Positions 1 to 9,375 of a stretch of 64,000 nucleotides of DNA are shown here, one piece after another. Position numbers and translations under genes: made by a program. The stretch is taken from positions 22,242 to 86,241 of the forward strand of contig NZVE01000061.1 of the NCBI GenBank assembly GCA_002697345.1, written 5' to 3'. Below the pieces are notes generated by a model. The model worked only from the letters and a program-made list of their open reading frames with translations. It did no database searches and was not told where the DNA came from. This stretch comes from Paracoccaceae bacterium. Its GTDB lineage: Bacteria; Pseudomonadota; Alphaproteobacteria; Rhodobacterales; Rhodobacteraceae. The first letter of the stretch is position 1, and every line of letters starts with the position of its first letter.

Positions 1-893
1 ACAGTTATAAAACCTTCTATACGATTTGTTTTTTTTCTTTTTAAACTAAAAAACTTTTGATGTTGTCGCATAGATACCTGCAAAACTTCTGCTGGAAGCT
101 CCAAGAATTCTTTATCAATCTGTCCTATTAAAACCGTAGGCCACTCCACGAGACCCGTCACTTCATTTAAAAGAAGTTCGTCTTCTACAACGTCAAACCC
201 TAAAGCAAAAGCACCGTTAGTTGCACTGTTTTTTATTTCAGCTCTTCTTTCTGCTTGATCTAAAATAACAAAAGACTTTTTTAGTTTTAACTTCAACTCA
301 TCAAAGGAATTAACAGAAAACGATTGTCCAGCCAAAAACCGATGGCCTACTGATTTATTATTTGCAACCAAACCATCAATAGTTAAATCAATTACGTTGG
401 CTCCTGTTTCATCATAAAGAATACCCATAATATTTTTTAGAGGCCGAGCCCATTTCATTGTGCCGGCACCCCAGCGCATGGACTTAGGCCAAGGAAAACT
501 CTCTATCGTCTTTTTTAAGGTTTCAGATACTATAACTCCAGAGGGGCGACCAGGTTTTTTAATTTTAGCAAAGAAAAATTCTCCGTTTTTAGCTTTCTGG
601 ACCTCTAAATCATTTCTCTTCAAGCCCGTAGACCGAAGAAAACCCAGCACAGCATTTTCGGGGGCATCTGTCCTAGGTCCTCGTCGTTCTAAAATTTCAG
701 AACTAGACGTGTCTGTAAGACCTGAGACAATTAACACTATTCTAGTAGGTGTAAAAAAAACAGCAGCATTCTCATAAGTTAGCCCCGCATCTACCAGTCC
801 ATCAGTCATCAGTTTTTTAAAATTCATGCTTCCAAGCGCCTGCATGCCAGAAGGGATTTCTTCTGAAAACAGTTCTATTAAAAGATCCTTCAT
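1..893 (-). CDS. glyS: Glycine--tRNA ligase beta subunit, N-terminal part (runs off window)
   Basis: The minus strand is open from an ATG at 893 to the window edge, giving about 297 N-terminal residues. It starts MKDLLIELFSEEIPSGMQ, the standard beginning of bacterial GlyS, and carries a WPKSMRWG block typical of the family. The beta subunit works with GlyQ in the alpha2beta2 enzyme that charges tRNA-Gly in the cytoplasm; it provides tRNA binding and editing-type domains. It lies 8 bp downstream of a DUF6446 gene and is in one operon with glyQ. The C-terminal half, with the HD and anticodon-binding regions, lies outside the window. Identification is firm; the end is unknown. Confidence 0.95.
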   Translation of the reverse strand, partial: MKDLLIELFSEEIPSGMQALGSMNFKKLMTDGLVDAGLTYENAAVFFTPTRIVLIVSGLTDTSSSEILERRGPRTDAPENAVLGFLRSTGLKRNDLEVQKAKNGEFFFAKIKKPGRPSGVIVSETLKKTIESFPWPKSMRWGAGTMKWARPLKNIMGILYDETGANVIDLTIDGLVANNKSVGHRFLAGQSFSVNSFDELKLKLKKSFVILDQAERRAEIKNSATNGAFALGFDVVEDELLLNEVTGLVEWPTVLIGQIDKEFLELPAEVLQVSMRQHQKFFSLKRKKTNRIEGFIT

Positions 894-901
894 CTTAATA
901 C

Positions 902-1375
902 TCACTTTTTGTACTTGTTATTTAACTGATGCCACGAATATGCCCGACCATCCGGATAAAAAGCCACAACTCTATCTATACCAGTAGAAATATCCTTCTC
1001 AGAAAAAACTACTTCTACTCTACCTCTTTCAATATCTAGTCCCAGGTCCTTTGCTTTAAAACATGAAAACCAATGCGGAGCAGTAATAGGAACAGGATCA
1101 AGGACAGGTATAGAAATATCCTTTATGTGCCGAATATTAACTATATTGAAACAACTCCTATATTTTAAGGGAGAATTATTTGCATCTATTCCTTTGAAAT
1201 CATAAAAATCAATACTTTCAGTTGTCTTATCTTTTCTTAATAGAATTGTAACCTTTAACTCTGGGTCACTGCCATCCAAAATAGTATAAAAATAATAAAC
1301 CTGAAGATAATACATGGAAACACCACCAAATATGGTAGAAAACACCAGTATCAAAACGACAATTTTTCCTCTCAT
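902..1375 (-). CDS. DUF6446 family membrane-anchored protein
   Basis: 157 residues with one N-terminal hydrophobic segment (about residues 5-25), then a soluble domain that ends in the pattern [19 protein letters not shown] recognise this as the Rhodobacteraceae-specific DUF6446 family, which has sometimes been misannotated as a histidine kinase; no kinase motif is present. The start overlaps the glyQ stop by 4 bp and glyS begins 8 bp after it, so all three are translated from one message. One membrane anchor with a likely periplasmic domain suggests an envelope role, but no function is known and none is inferred from glycyl-tRNA synthesis. Confidence 0.8.
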   Translation of the reverse strand: MRGKIVVLILVFSTIFGGVSMYYLQVYYFYTILDGSDPELKVTILLRKDKTTESIDFYDFKGIDANNSPLKYRSCFNIVNIRHIKDISIPVLDPVPITAPHWFSCFKAKDLGLDIERGRVEVVFSEKDISTGIDRVVAFYPDGRAYSWHQLNNKYKK

Positions 1376-2301
1376 TCCAAGTAACCGCCAGCGTTAGTCA
1401 ACATAAACCCGTCAGCACATGCTTTTGCCAACGCTCTAACTCTCCCAATGTACGCCTGACGTTCAGTCACAGATATAACTCCACGCGCATCTAGTAGATT
1501 AAACAAATGGCTGGCTTTCAAACATTGATCATAGGCTGGGTGAGCCATCACAATGCGCTTTTCAAATTTTGGATCAATTTCTTTAGTAGCCAGTATTGCT
1601 TTACACTCTTTTTCGGCATCCTCAAAGTGCTGAAAGAGAATTTTAGTGTCAGCAACATCAAAGTTCCATCGAGAATACTCTGCCTCCACCTGCCTAAAAA
1701 TATCACCATATTTAACATGATGTATTGAACTAGGATCGTTAAAAGGTAGTTCCATTACGTGATTAACTCCTAAAACATACATAGCAAGACGTTCCAGGCC
1801 GTAGGTAATCTCTCCGGAAACAGGTTTGCAATCATACCCAGCCATCTGTTGAAAATATGTGAATTGTGAAACTTCCATTCCGTCGCACCAGACTTCCCAA
1901 CCTAACCCCCAAGCACCCAATGTAGGGCTTTCCCAATCGTCCTCTACAAACCGAATATCGTGCAACTCCAAATCAATACCAATAACTTCTAAAGACTTTA
2001 GGTATAAACTCTGAAAATCTTCAGGTGATGGTTTAATCAAAACTTGAAATTGATAGTAATGTTGTAATCGATTAGGGTTTTCTCCATATCGACCATCAGT
2101 TGGACGTCTTGATGGTTGAACATACGCCACAGCCCATGGTCTAGGTCCTAAAGCTCTGAGGGTAGTGGCAGGATGAAATGTCCCAGCGCCTACCTCAATA
2201 TCGTAAGGTTGCACTATCGCACACCCAAAATCTGACCAATAACTTTGAAGTCTAAAAATAATTTCTTGAAAACTTTTGGGTTTATTCGTTTTATTGATCA
2301 T
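1372..2301 (-). CDS. glyQ: Glycine--tRNA ligase alpha subunit
   Basis: 309 residues, the usual size. Class II synthetase core with the family hallmark [19 protein letters not shown] near residues 30-50 and [12 protein letters not shown] in the middle. The alpha subunit activates glycine with ATP and partners with the GlyS beta subunit to charge tRNA-Gly. It is the first gene of the glyQ-DUF6446-glyS run on the minus strand. The 150 bp upstream (2302-2451) is shared with a divergent gene and presumably holds both promoters; no clear promoter consensus could be fixed by eye. Confidence 0.97.
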   Translation of the reverse strand: MINKTNKPKSFQEIIFRLQSYWSDFGCAIVQPYDIEVGAGTFHPATTLRALGPRPWAVAYVQPSRRPTDGRYGENPNRLQHYYQFQVLIKPSPEDFQSLYLKSLEVIGIDLELHDIRFVEDDWESPTLGAWGLGWEVWCDGMEVSQFTYFQQMAGYDCKPVSGEITYGLERLAMYVLGVNHVMELPFNDPSSIHHVKYGDIFRQVEAEYSRWNFDVADTKILFQHFEDAEKECKAILATKEIDPKFEKRIVMAHPAYDQCLKASHLFNLLDARGVISVTERQAYIGRVRALAKACADGFMLTNAGGYLE

Positions 2302-2451
2302 TTTTTTGCCTTTAACGTGTTATTTTTTCAATAAGGAACACATAGATGTTGGTCAATTGCAGAAACTATTAGTTTTCTTGATGCATCATCCATGCAACCG
2401 TATTACTACAGTGTATAGATTATAATTAAAAAAATACATATAGGACAATAT

Positions 2452-4176
2452 ATGCGCCACCTAATGATTCTAAGTATTATCTATTTCTCCTTTACTTTCA
2501 GTTCAATGGTGGTTGCTCAATCGTTCTGGATTGAAGTTGAAACTTATGTAAACAAGGAGGATGCCGAAAGCAGAGTTTTTAAATATAATGACACTCCACA
2601 CAAAATTCATGGATTCCATTTTAAAAATGGTTCGTACGGTTTAACACTGGGCCCATTCACAAAAAAGAAAGCCGAACAAGAAATTCAAAAGCTTCTTTCC
2701 AATCAGAAAGTTCCTATTACAGCAACTATTACAAACGATTCTAATTTTCTTTCACAATTCTGGCCTAAACAAACCTTAATTTTAAAGGAAATTCTCCCCG
2801 AGATCTTATCTGACAAAAATAAGTTGTCTAATTCAAGTACCTATTCAGAAGACAATGCAGTAATTGAGACATCACTTGAGGAAGTAAAGAAAAACGAAGA
2901 TAATTTAACTCTATCTAGAAAAAAATATATACAGCTGGCATTACAAAATCTCGACCTATACTCCTCTACGATCGATGGTGATTTTGGAAAAAGAACTAGA
3001 ACAGCTATGGGGAGTTGGCAACAGCGTCAAAAACTACCAGTAACAAATATTTTAACTTCCGCTCAAAGAGAAGTACTTCTCTCAAATTATGAAGAATATT
3101 TAAAAAAAATAGGATTCTCGCATATCATAGAAGCCAAATCTGGAATACAAATTTTACTACCAATTCTTCAAAAGTTCCAAAAATATGAAGCCCCATTTGC
3201 ATATTTCTCAGAAAATACATTTGGAGAAAAACTTAAAACCATTCTAATTTCTCTGCCTGGAAATCCTAAGACATTGAATGACTTTTATCGTTTTCTAAAG
3301 AAGCTTCAAATAATTCCTCAAAACAGTAAGGGTCGTTTACGAACAAATTACTTTACGATTTCTGGAGATGATAACGGACAAAATGTTTTTGTCTACGCGC
3401 ATCTAGATGGTGAGTTTATCAAAGGGTTTTTATTTAAATACCCTGATGACATAAAGACTGATATCGAAATGGCTATTTACTTAGCAAAAAACTCCATTCA
3501 AGGTATTGAAACAAACATTTTAAGTGCAGAAAGTCCTGACACAGAAGAGCAACTAAATTTATTTTCTGGTTTAAAAATTAGAACTCCAAAGGCATCACAA
3601 ACTGGCTTTTTTATAAATAGATCAGGAACTATATTAACATCCTCAAAAATAGTTGAGAATTGCCAAAAGATAACATTAGACATGGACATAGAGTTAGATA
3701 TCGTTGCTACAGGTAAAGGAATAGCGGTACTCAAACCTAAGACTATTCTTAGTCCCTTAGATTATCTTAAATTTTCAAGATCCTATACAAAACTTAACTC
3801 TAGGGTATTTGCTTCAGGATTCTCCTATGAAGGCGCATTAGGAACACCATCTATGAACACCGGAACACTCGTAAACACTCGGGGTTTAAAAAGAGAGAAA
3901 CATTTACAGCAATTGTTAATACAAACAGAAAAAGGGGACTATGGAGCGGGGGTACTGAGTGCTACCGGAGCTGTGATAGGACTCCTTTTACACTACGATA
4001 TCGAGAACAAAGAGATACCAAAAAGTACGGCTTTCTCTGTGAAGTCTTCTTTCATACGAAAACTTTTAAAAAAACAGCGTATAGAATTTGACCTTAGCAC
4101 AGAGGTAACTCCATTATCTGTTGAAAAAATTAGTAAATTGGCAGAGAATAGTTCAGCTTTGATCAGTTGTTGGTAA
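2452..4176 (+). CDS. Exported peptidoglycan-binding protein with degenerate trypsin-like domain
   Basis: 574 residues. A signal peptide (about 1-22, ending VVA-Q) is followed by a SPOR-like stretch (about 25-100), a PG_binding_1-type module around 157-205 (TIDGDFGKRTRTAMGSWQ), a linker, and a C-terminal chymotrypsin/HtrA-like fold (about 380-535). The expected catalytic positions are replaced: TNAHVV reads TSSKIV (His to Lys399), the Asp before I/L-A-L-L-K reads Gly423, and GxSGGP reads GDYGAG (Ser to Tyr497). A related protein with an intact triad is, from memory, found beside glyQ in other Rhodobacteraceae. The likely role is a periplasmic, wall-binding pseudoprotease; substrate unknown. 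Divergent from glyQ. Confidence 0.75.
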   Translation: MRHLMILSIIYFSFTFSSMVVAQSFWIEVETYVNKEDAESRVFKYNDTPHKIHGFHFKNGSYGLTLGPFTKKKAEQEIQKLLSNQKVPITATITNDSNFLSQFWPKQTLILKEILPEILSDKNKLSNSSTYSEDNAVIETSLEEVKKNEDNLTLSRKKYIQLALQNLDLYSSTIDGDFGKRTRTAMGSWQQRQKLPVTNILTSAQREVLLSNYEEYLKKIGFSHIIEAKSGIQILLPILQKFQKYEAPFAYFSENTFGEKLKTILISLPGNPKTLNDFYRFLKKLQIIPQNSKGRLRTNYFTISGDDNGQNVFVYAHLDGEFIKGFLFKYPDDIKTDIEMAIYLAKNSIQGIETNILSAESPDTEEQLNLFSGLKIRTPKASQTGFFINRSGTILTSSKIVENCQKITLDMDIELDIVATGKGIAVLKPKTILSPLDYLKFSRSYTKLNSRVFASGFSYEGALGTPSMNTGTLVNTRGLKREKHLQQLLIQTEKGDYGAGVLSATGAVIGLLLHYDIENKEIPKSTAFSVKSSFIRKLLKKQRIEFDLSTEVTPLSVEKISKLAENSSALISCW

Positions 4177-4229
4177 GAAAATTTAGGATGTTAAAACAGT
4201 AGCTTTAAATATTAGAAGAATATTTCAAA

Positions 4230-5525
4230 ATGATAAAAAAAAATGAAAACCTTATTAAAGAAATACGTGATAGGTTTGAAAATGTTGAGAAATGTTCTGA
4301 GGGAGGAGAGAGGATTTTTTTTGAAAATGCAGGTGGTTCACTTACATTAAAAAAAGTTATTTCAACATCCTCAAAGTTTTCTGCACTCCCCGACAATCAG
4401 GGAAGGAATAATGAAGCTTCAAACGAGGTTAGTAGAGTAATCCATAAAGGAAAAGATGATCTATCAGATTTTCTAAATGCCACCTCTGGTCAAATATTTG
4501 TTGGTGAAAGTGGTACTGAGTTATTATTTAGGCTTATAAGCGAAGCCTGCTTGTACACCTCAAACTCTGGAAACTTAGTAGGAAGTACTTTGGAGCACCC
4601 ATCCTCTAGAAGTGCATCACAAAGATGGGCTGGGATAGCCTCCCTTGGCTACGTAGAGATTATTCACAGTGATGAGGAAGGTATAGTATCTCCAACCCAG
4701 TATTACGATTCCGTTAGTTGCGATACAAAGATCGCAACGATAATTCATACTTCTCCAATTACTGGTATGACGTTAAATCTTTCAGAAATTTCAAAAGCAA
4801 TAAGAAAAAAATCACCTAGCTGTTTTATCATCGTCGATGGCATCCAGCATGCACCTCACGGTAATATTGATATAGATAGCTATAATATTGATGGATATGT
4901 TATTTCACCTTACAAAGTATTTTCTAGACATGGTTATGGAGTGGCTTGGATTTCTGATAGATTTGCAAAGATTCCACACAACTCCCTAAATGGTGCACCA
5001 GAAAACTCATGGGAGCTAGGTACTCGTGACCCAGGCTCATATGCGACATTCAGTGAAGTTGTTCAGTATTTTAGCTGGTTAGGTGAGAAAGTCTCCAACC
5101 AAGTTGGCATACGAGAGAAGATTAACGCAGCAGGTGAAGCAATTAGCAAATATGAGAGATATCTTACAGATTTACTTTTGTTCGGGACAGAAAATTTGAA
5201 AGGTTTGTCCGAGTACCCACAAATATATATTCTAGGGGGTGCTAAAAATCCGGCTCGAACAGGTTTAGTCTCTTTTTCAATTAACGAAATAGAAAGTTCT
5301 GATTTTGTTGAATACCTAGAATCTGAGGGTATACGGGTTCATATAAGAAAAAATGATCACTATTCAGGAAATGTTTTAAAGCCTCTAGTCATAAATGACT
5401 GCGTGAGAGTCTCGATATGTCACTACAACACGGAGGATGAGGTTAGAAAGTTCTTATTTGCAATTTCAAAAAAGTTTTTAACCTATACTGATAGTAAGCT
5501 GAGCAAAGATTATACTAACTCCTAA
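4230..5525 (+). CDS. Class-V aminotransferase fold PLP enzyme (cysteine desulfurase-like)
   Basis: 431 residues. N-terminal FFENAGGS matches the family's opening strand (FLDxAGG), TLEHPSSR corresponds to the cofactor-contacting His block, VDGIQHAPH supplies the PLP-binding Asp and His, and SPYK with Lys229 is the Schiff-base lysine. The C-terminal region where desulfurases carry their catalytic Cys (RxGxHCA) reads GIRVHIRKNDHYSG with no Cys, so it is probably not a sulfur-transfer enzyme. It may be a lyase, epimerase or aminotransferase. The TauE exporter gene follows after 43 bp on the same strand and is probably co-transcribed. Substrate unknown. Confidence 0.75.
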   Translation: MIKKNENLIKEIRDRFENVEKCSEGGERIFFENAGGSLTLKKVISTSSKFSALPDNQGRNNEASNEVSRVIHKGKDDLSDFLNATSGQIFVGESGTELLFRLISEACLYTSNSGNLVGSTLEHPSSRSASQRWAGIASLGYVEIIHSDEEGIVSPTQYYDSVSCDTKIATIIHTSPITGMTLNLSEISKAIRKKSPSCFIIVDGIQHAPHGNIDIDSYNIDGYVISPYKVFSRHGYGVAWISDRFAKIPHNSLNGAPENSWELGTRDPGSYATFSEVVQYFSWLGEKVSNQVGIREKINAAGEAISKYERYLTDLLLFGTENLKGLSEYPQIYILGGAKNPARTGLVSFSINEIESSDFVEYLESEGIRVHIRKNDHYSGNVLKPLVINDCVRVSICHYNTEDEVRKFLFAISKKFLTYTDSKLSKDYTNS

Positions 5526-5568
5526 AAACTTAATACCTTTAGGGAAACCAAAATAGTTATAAGTCAAA

Positions 5569-6312
5569 ATGGATATTCAAAATATAATAATCATTGCTAC
5601 CGCATTCGCTTTTGGAGGTATTCTTAAAGGTGCAACTGGCGCAGGAGCACCCTTATTAGCTGTTCCTACACTAGCTATAATATATGATGTTCCGTTTGCT
5701 GTAGCTATGATTGTCCTTCCAAACATAGTCCCCAACATATGGCAAACCTGGCAGTATCGTAGAAGTTTGTTACCAAGAAAATTTGTTTTCAGTTTTGCCT
5801 TTGGAGGTGCGTTAGGAGCTGGTTTAGGAACTATTGGATTATCAGTTCTAGATAAGTCTTTATTATCTACCAGCCTTGGTATTTTTATTATCAGCTACGT
5901 TTTGTTTAGAGTTATTAGACCATCTTGGGTTCTAGATTTTAAATTAGCACAAAGGTTTGCACTAATTGTGGGTACCTTAGCAGGATGTCTACAAGGAGTA
6001 TCAGGCATATCTGGACCCATATCTCTTACTTTTTTTAATTCTATAAACCTGAAACGTAGTGACTTTATATTTATTATTTCCATATTTTTTATTGCAATGG
6101 GGTTAACACAATTACCTGTCCAAATATACTTAGGGATAATGACCATGGAGCGTTTTGGATATAGCTTCCTGTCTCTAATCCCACTAGTGCTATTTATGCC
6201 TTTAGGTTCATTTCTTACCAGCCACATGTCAGCCAAAACTTTTAACAAAATTATTTTAGTTCTGCTACTAGTACTCGGTTTAAAACTAATTATTGAAAAT
6301 ATGCCTGTTTAG
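5569..6312 (+). CDS. TauE/SafE (TSUP) family anion exporter
   Basis: 247 residues, almost entirely hydrophobic, with about eight membrane segments. The N-terminal GGILKGATGAGAPLLAVP and the internal GCLQGVSGISGPI are the two repeated signature loops of the TauE/SafE family, arranged as an internal duplication. Known members export sulfite, sulfoacetate or related organic anions across the inner membrane. It directly follows the class-V PLP enzyme and ends 12 bp from the convergent ThDP enzyme, so a shared organosulfur or small-acid substrate is possible but unproven. A second paralogue lies at 33842-34594. Confidence 0.85.
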   Translation: MDIQNIIIIATAFAFGGILKGATGAGAPLLAVPTLAIIYDVPFAVAMIVLPNIVPNIWQTWQYRRSLLPRKFVFSFAFGGALGAGLGTIGLSVLDKSLLSTSLGIFIISYVLFRVIRPSWVLDFKLAQRFALIVGTLAGCLQGVSGISGPISLTFFNSINLKRSDFIFIISIFFIAMGLTQLPVQIYLGIMTMERFGYSFLSLIPLVLFMPLGSFLTSHMSAKTFNKIILVLLLVLGLKLIIENMPV

Positions 6313-6324
6313 GAAATAAAAATT

Positions 6325-7923
6325 CTAATCTTGGAAATCAATTTCACTTTTAATATAAATTAATGTGGGCCCACATCTAGAAAAGGCTTCACCAATCGCA
6401 CTTTGAAAGTCTTTAATGCTTTCTGGTTCGGTGAAAGCTATACCATAAGCTTCGGCTAACTTACTAAAACTTGGATTTTTTGAAATTACAGCATTTGGTG
6501 CTATCTGAGAGCTCAACATACTATCTTCAATTTCTTTTAGCTTACCATTATCCCATAGCACTATCGGTAAGCTCAGGTTTAACTCTACAGCAGTAGCCAG
6601 CTCGGGAAGAGTATATTGAAAACCGTAATCGCCAACTATTACAACAATTGGATCATCTGGTTTCCCCACCGCGGCACCAATAGCAGCAGGAAGGGCGTAT
6701 CCCAACGTCCCAAACCCATATGGATGATGCCATAGATTAGGGGCAGGCATTGTAATTACTTCTTTTGCTACATAAGCAAACTGCGTCATGTCAGAAAAAA
6801 ACATTGTATTATCAGGAGTGCAGTCACGAAGAGCATGGCAAAGTGGAACAATTCCAGGCCTATCTATACTAACCTCCAGTTCACATTTTCTTTTAAAGTC
6901 AGAAATCTCACTCTCTATCCAATGTTTGGAAATATTCTCTGTTGTATTATCAAGGACATGCCTTAAAAAAAGTTCACTATCACAAATAACTCTTTCATGT
7001 GATCCCACGTCGTCTGAAAACGCTTCTGAATCAGAGTTAACCCAAATAAACCTACCAGTCGTTCCAAGAGTCTTTCGCCAAATATCCACTTCAGATAAAG
7101 ACGTGCCAACTGCTATTACAACTTCAGCTTCCGAAATTGGTTTAATACTAAGTTTCCTAGAAAGGTAACTACCAAAACTTAACTTATCCTTAGGGGAAAT
7201 AATGCCTCTTCCTGAGAAAGTCGAAAATGAGGCAGCATTAAGTTTACTTAAGACTGTTCGAGCGAGTGTTGAACAATGAGTCGCTCCCCCACCAAATATA
7301 AACATCACTTTTGGATTGTCCTTGAAAAGGTCTTTTACTAAAGTAAGGTTCGGATCAATTTCAGCTTCTATCTCTGTTGATAATTCTATTCTTTTTTCTG
7401 AATAAGGCTTTACTTTGCTCTCTAAAAGCCAGATTGGAACTTGAATATGTTTTGGTCTTTTTCTTTGAGTGCGAAATTCAAGAAAAGCTTTATCAATCAA
7501 ATCATATGCTTGCATATCATCATTTGCTATTTCTGACCAGTCACATACCGTTTCTGCGGCTAACCGCTGGTCTTTCATTTCATGAAGTCGTCCCCGCCCA
7601 CGCTCTAGAATAGACTCATCTAACGCCGAAGAGATAACAAGCATAGGCACACTATCAGAGTAGGCTTGGCCCATTGGTGTCATAATATTACAAATTCCTG
7701 GACCTGAAATAACATATGCAACTCCTGGGAAACCAGTTGCACGCGAAAAACCATCTGCCATGAATCCTGCTCCCTGTTCATGACGTGCTAAAATATGTTG
7801 AATTCCAGCTTCTTCTATACCCCTATATAACTCTTGATTATGTACTCCCGGAATTCCAAATATGATATCTACTCCTTTGGACTTTAGGTAATGCGATAAT
7901 TCTGCACCAAGAGTTTTTTTCAT
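6325..7923 (-). CDS. ThDP-dependent enzyme, AruI/acetolactate synthase-like
   Basis: 532 residues with the three-domain ThDP layout. The N-terminal PYR domain contains IPGVHNQELYRG and RHEQGAG with the cofactor-activating Glu49. A central Rossmann-like domain follows. The C-terminal PP domain has GDY at 431-433 in place of the GDG motif and Asn459 at the expected spacing for magnesium/diphosphate binding. The IPGVH...ELYRG opening resembles proteins annotated 5-guanidino-2-oxopentanoate decarboxylase (AruI) rather than true IlvB, and no IlvH regulatory subunit is adjacent. It probably decarboxylates a 2-oxo acid. The gene is 3 bp downstream of trkH on the same strand. Confidence 0.8.
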   Translation of the reverse strand: MKKTLGAELSHYLKSKGVDIIFGIPGVHNQELYRGIEEAGIQHILARHEQGAGFMADGFSRATGFPGVAYVISGPGICNIMTPMGQAYSDSVPMLVISSALDESILERGRGRLHEMKDQRLAAETVCDWSEIANDDMQAYDLIDKAFLEFRTQRKRPKHIQVPIWLLESKVKPYSEKRIELSTEIEAEIDPNLTLVKDLFKDNPKVMFIFGGGATHCSTLARTVLSKLNAASFSTFSGRGIISPKDKLSFGSYLSRKLSIKPISEAEVVIAVGTSLSEVDIWRKTLGTTGRFIWVNSDSEAFSDDVGSHERVICDSELFLRHVLDNTTENISKHWIESEISDFKRKCELEVSIDRPGIVPLCHALRDCTPDNTMFFSDMTQFAYVAKEVITMPAPNLWHHPYGFGTLGYALPAAIGAAVGKPDDPIVVIVGDYGFQYTLPELATAVELNLSLPIVLWDNGKLKEIEDSMLSSQIAPNAVISKNPSFSKLAEAYGIAFTEPESIKDFQSAIGEAFSRCGPTLIYIKSEIDFQD

Positions 7924-7926
7924 TAA

Positions 7927-9375
7927 TTAATTCCTCCAAAAATTAACTGTTAAAATAGCGTATATGACTAGAAGTTCCAAACGTCCAATTAACATTGCAG
8001 ACGCTAGCAACCATTTTGAAACATCATTTAAACCAGAGAAGTTTCCCGTTGGCCCAATTTCATTACCCAAACCAGGTCCAACATTTGCAAATGCAGTAGC
8101 GGCTCCCGATACGGATGTTACAAAATCTAGTCCAGATAACCCTAACAGTATCGAAAAAATGCCAATTGAAACCAAGAATAGGACAAAAAATGAAATAACA
8201 GAGCTTAAGACTTCTTCCTCGACAACCCGACCCTCGTATCTTGGTGAAAATACACCATGAGGCGACTGAATTCTTTGCAATTGGGTCTTTATCGAGGCAA
8301 ATAATAATTGAAACCTAAATATTTTTATCGAACAAGAAGTGGAACCTGCACATCCGCCTATTAAACCTAAGAAAAAGAAAAATGAAACAGCAAAAGTCCC
8401 CCAAGAACCATAATCTGCACTTACGTAACCTGTACCAGTTATAATCGAGATGACACTAAAGAAAACCTTTCTAAGTATTACCTCGTTAAAATCTTTAAAT
8501 TCGACAACATGCCATAGGGCCATCAAAGCCGACAACAGGAATATCACGACTAAAAAGGTTCTAATTTGACTGTCTTGAAAAAATGGTCGCGTATTACCAG
8601 AAACAAACTGTACATACCGAACAAAAGGTAGTGCTGCTAAGATCATAAATAGAGAAGCTACATACTCTGCTCCCTGGCCATACTTCATGAACGACAAATC
8701 AGAATTTGAAAACCCCCCAGTAGCAATCGTAGTAAAGGCATGCACAATAGCATCAATAGCTGTCATTCCTGTAGCCAAATAGGCAACAAAACATAAACCA
8801 GTTAAAGCCAAATAAATTATTGATATCGATTGTGCAATTTGACCAGCTCTAGGTAATATTTTTCCAAAAGTATCAAATCCCTCTGTTCTAAAAAGCTGCA
8901 TACCTCCAATTCTCAAAGCTGGTAAAAAAACCATTGCCATCACCACAACACCAATCCCACCAAACCATTGAAGTAATCCTCTCCAAAGTTTTAAGCCAAC
9001 CGGCAATTGCTCAATATTTGTCAAAACTGTTGAACCTGTAGTTGTGAAACCTGAAATTGATTCAAAAAAAGCATCCACAAGGCTCGCATCGGTGGCCCCC
9101 AAATAAAAAGGAAGGGCACCAAAGAATGGTAGAGCCACCCATACCACTGTTGTCAAAATAAATGTCTGCTGAATACTTAACCTATCAGTCACCCCATTTG
9201 CAGAAGCAAGTGCAGTTAGCCCCCCAACAGTACAAGTAATTAGAGCGCTTTCCAAGAAAGTAAACCAATGACCATTACCAACATAGCTATCCCATAGCAT
9301 TGGCAATAGCATAGAAAGCCCTAAACCAAAAACTAAGAGGCCTACAACATATCCAACCGGTCTAAAATCTAGCAT
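7927..9375 (-). CDS. trkH: Trk-type potassium uptake protein TrkH
   Basis: 482 residues, the normal length for TrkH/KtrB. Four repeated pore units are visible from their selectivity-filter loops: SGFTTTGSTV, TIATGGFSNSD, ISIITGTGYVSA and TAFANVGPGL. It imports K+ across the inner membrane, normally with a cytoplasmic TrkA regulator; no trkA gene is in this window. It is encoded just upstream of the ThDP enzyme with a 3-bp gap, so the two are likely co-transcribed although not obviously related in function. Confidence 0.95.
   Translation of the reverse strand: MLDFRPVGYVVGLLVFGLGLSMLLPMLWDSYVGNGHWFTFLESALITCTVGGLTALASANGVTDRLSIQQTFILTTVVWVALPFFGALPFYLGATDASLVDAFFESISGFTTTGSTVLTNIEQLPVGLKLWRGLLQWFGGIGVVVMAMVFLPALRIGGMQLFRTEGFDTFGKILPRAGQIAQSISIIYLALTGLCFVAYLATGMTAIDAIVHAFTTIATGGFSNSDLSFMKYGQGAEYVASLFMILAALPFVRYVQFVSGNTRPFFQDSQIRTFLVVIFLLSALMALWHVVEFKDFNEVILRKVFFSVISIITGTGYVSADYGSWGTFAVSFFFFLGLIGGCAGSTSCSIKIFRFQLLFASIKTQLQRIQSPHGVFSPRYEGRVVEEEVLSSVISFFVLFLVSIGIFSILLGLSGLDFVTSVSGAATAFANVGPGLGNEIGPTGNFSGLNDVSKWLLASAMLIGRLELLVIYAILTVNFWRN

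Noticed and set aside
460-777. Plus-strand open frame inside the glyS region
   Set aside because: It lies antisense to a well-conserved GlyS N-terminus and has no family resemblance.
6325-7923. The ThDP enzyme as sulfoacetaldehyde acetyltransferase (Xsc), with the TauE gene making a taurine pathway
   Set aside because: The N-terminal block IPGVHNQELYRG and RHEQGAG fits AruI-like decarboxylases, not Xsc as I know it, and there is no taurine aminotransferase or pta beside it.
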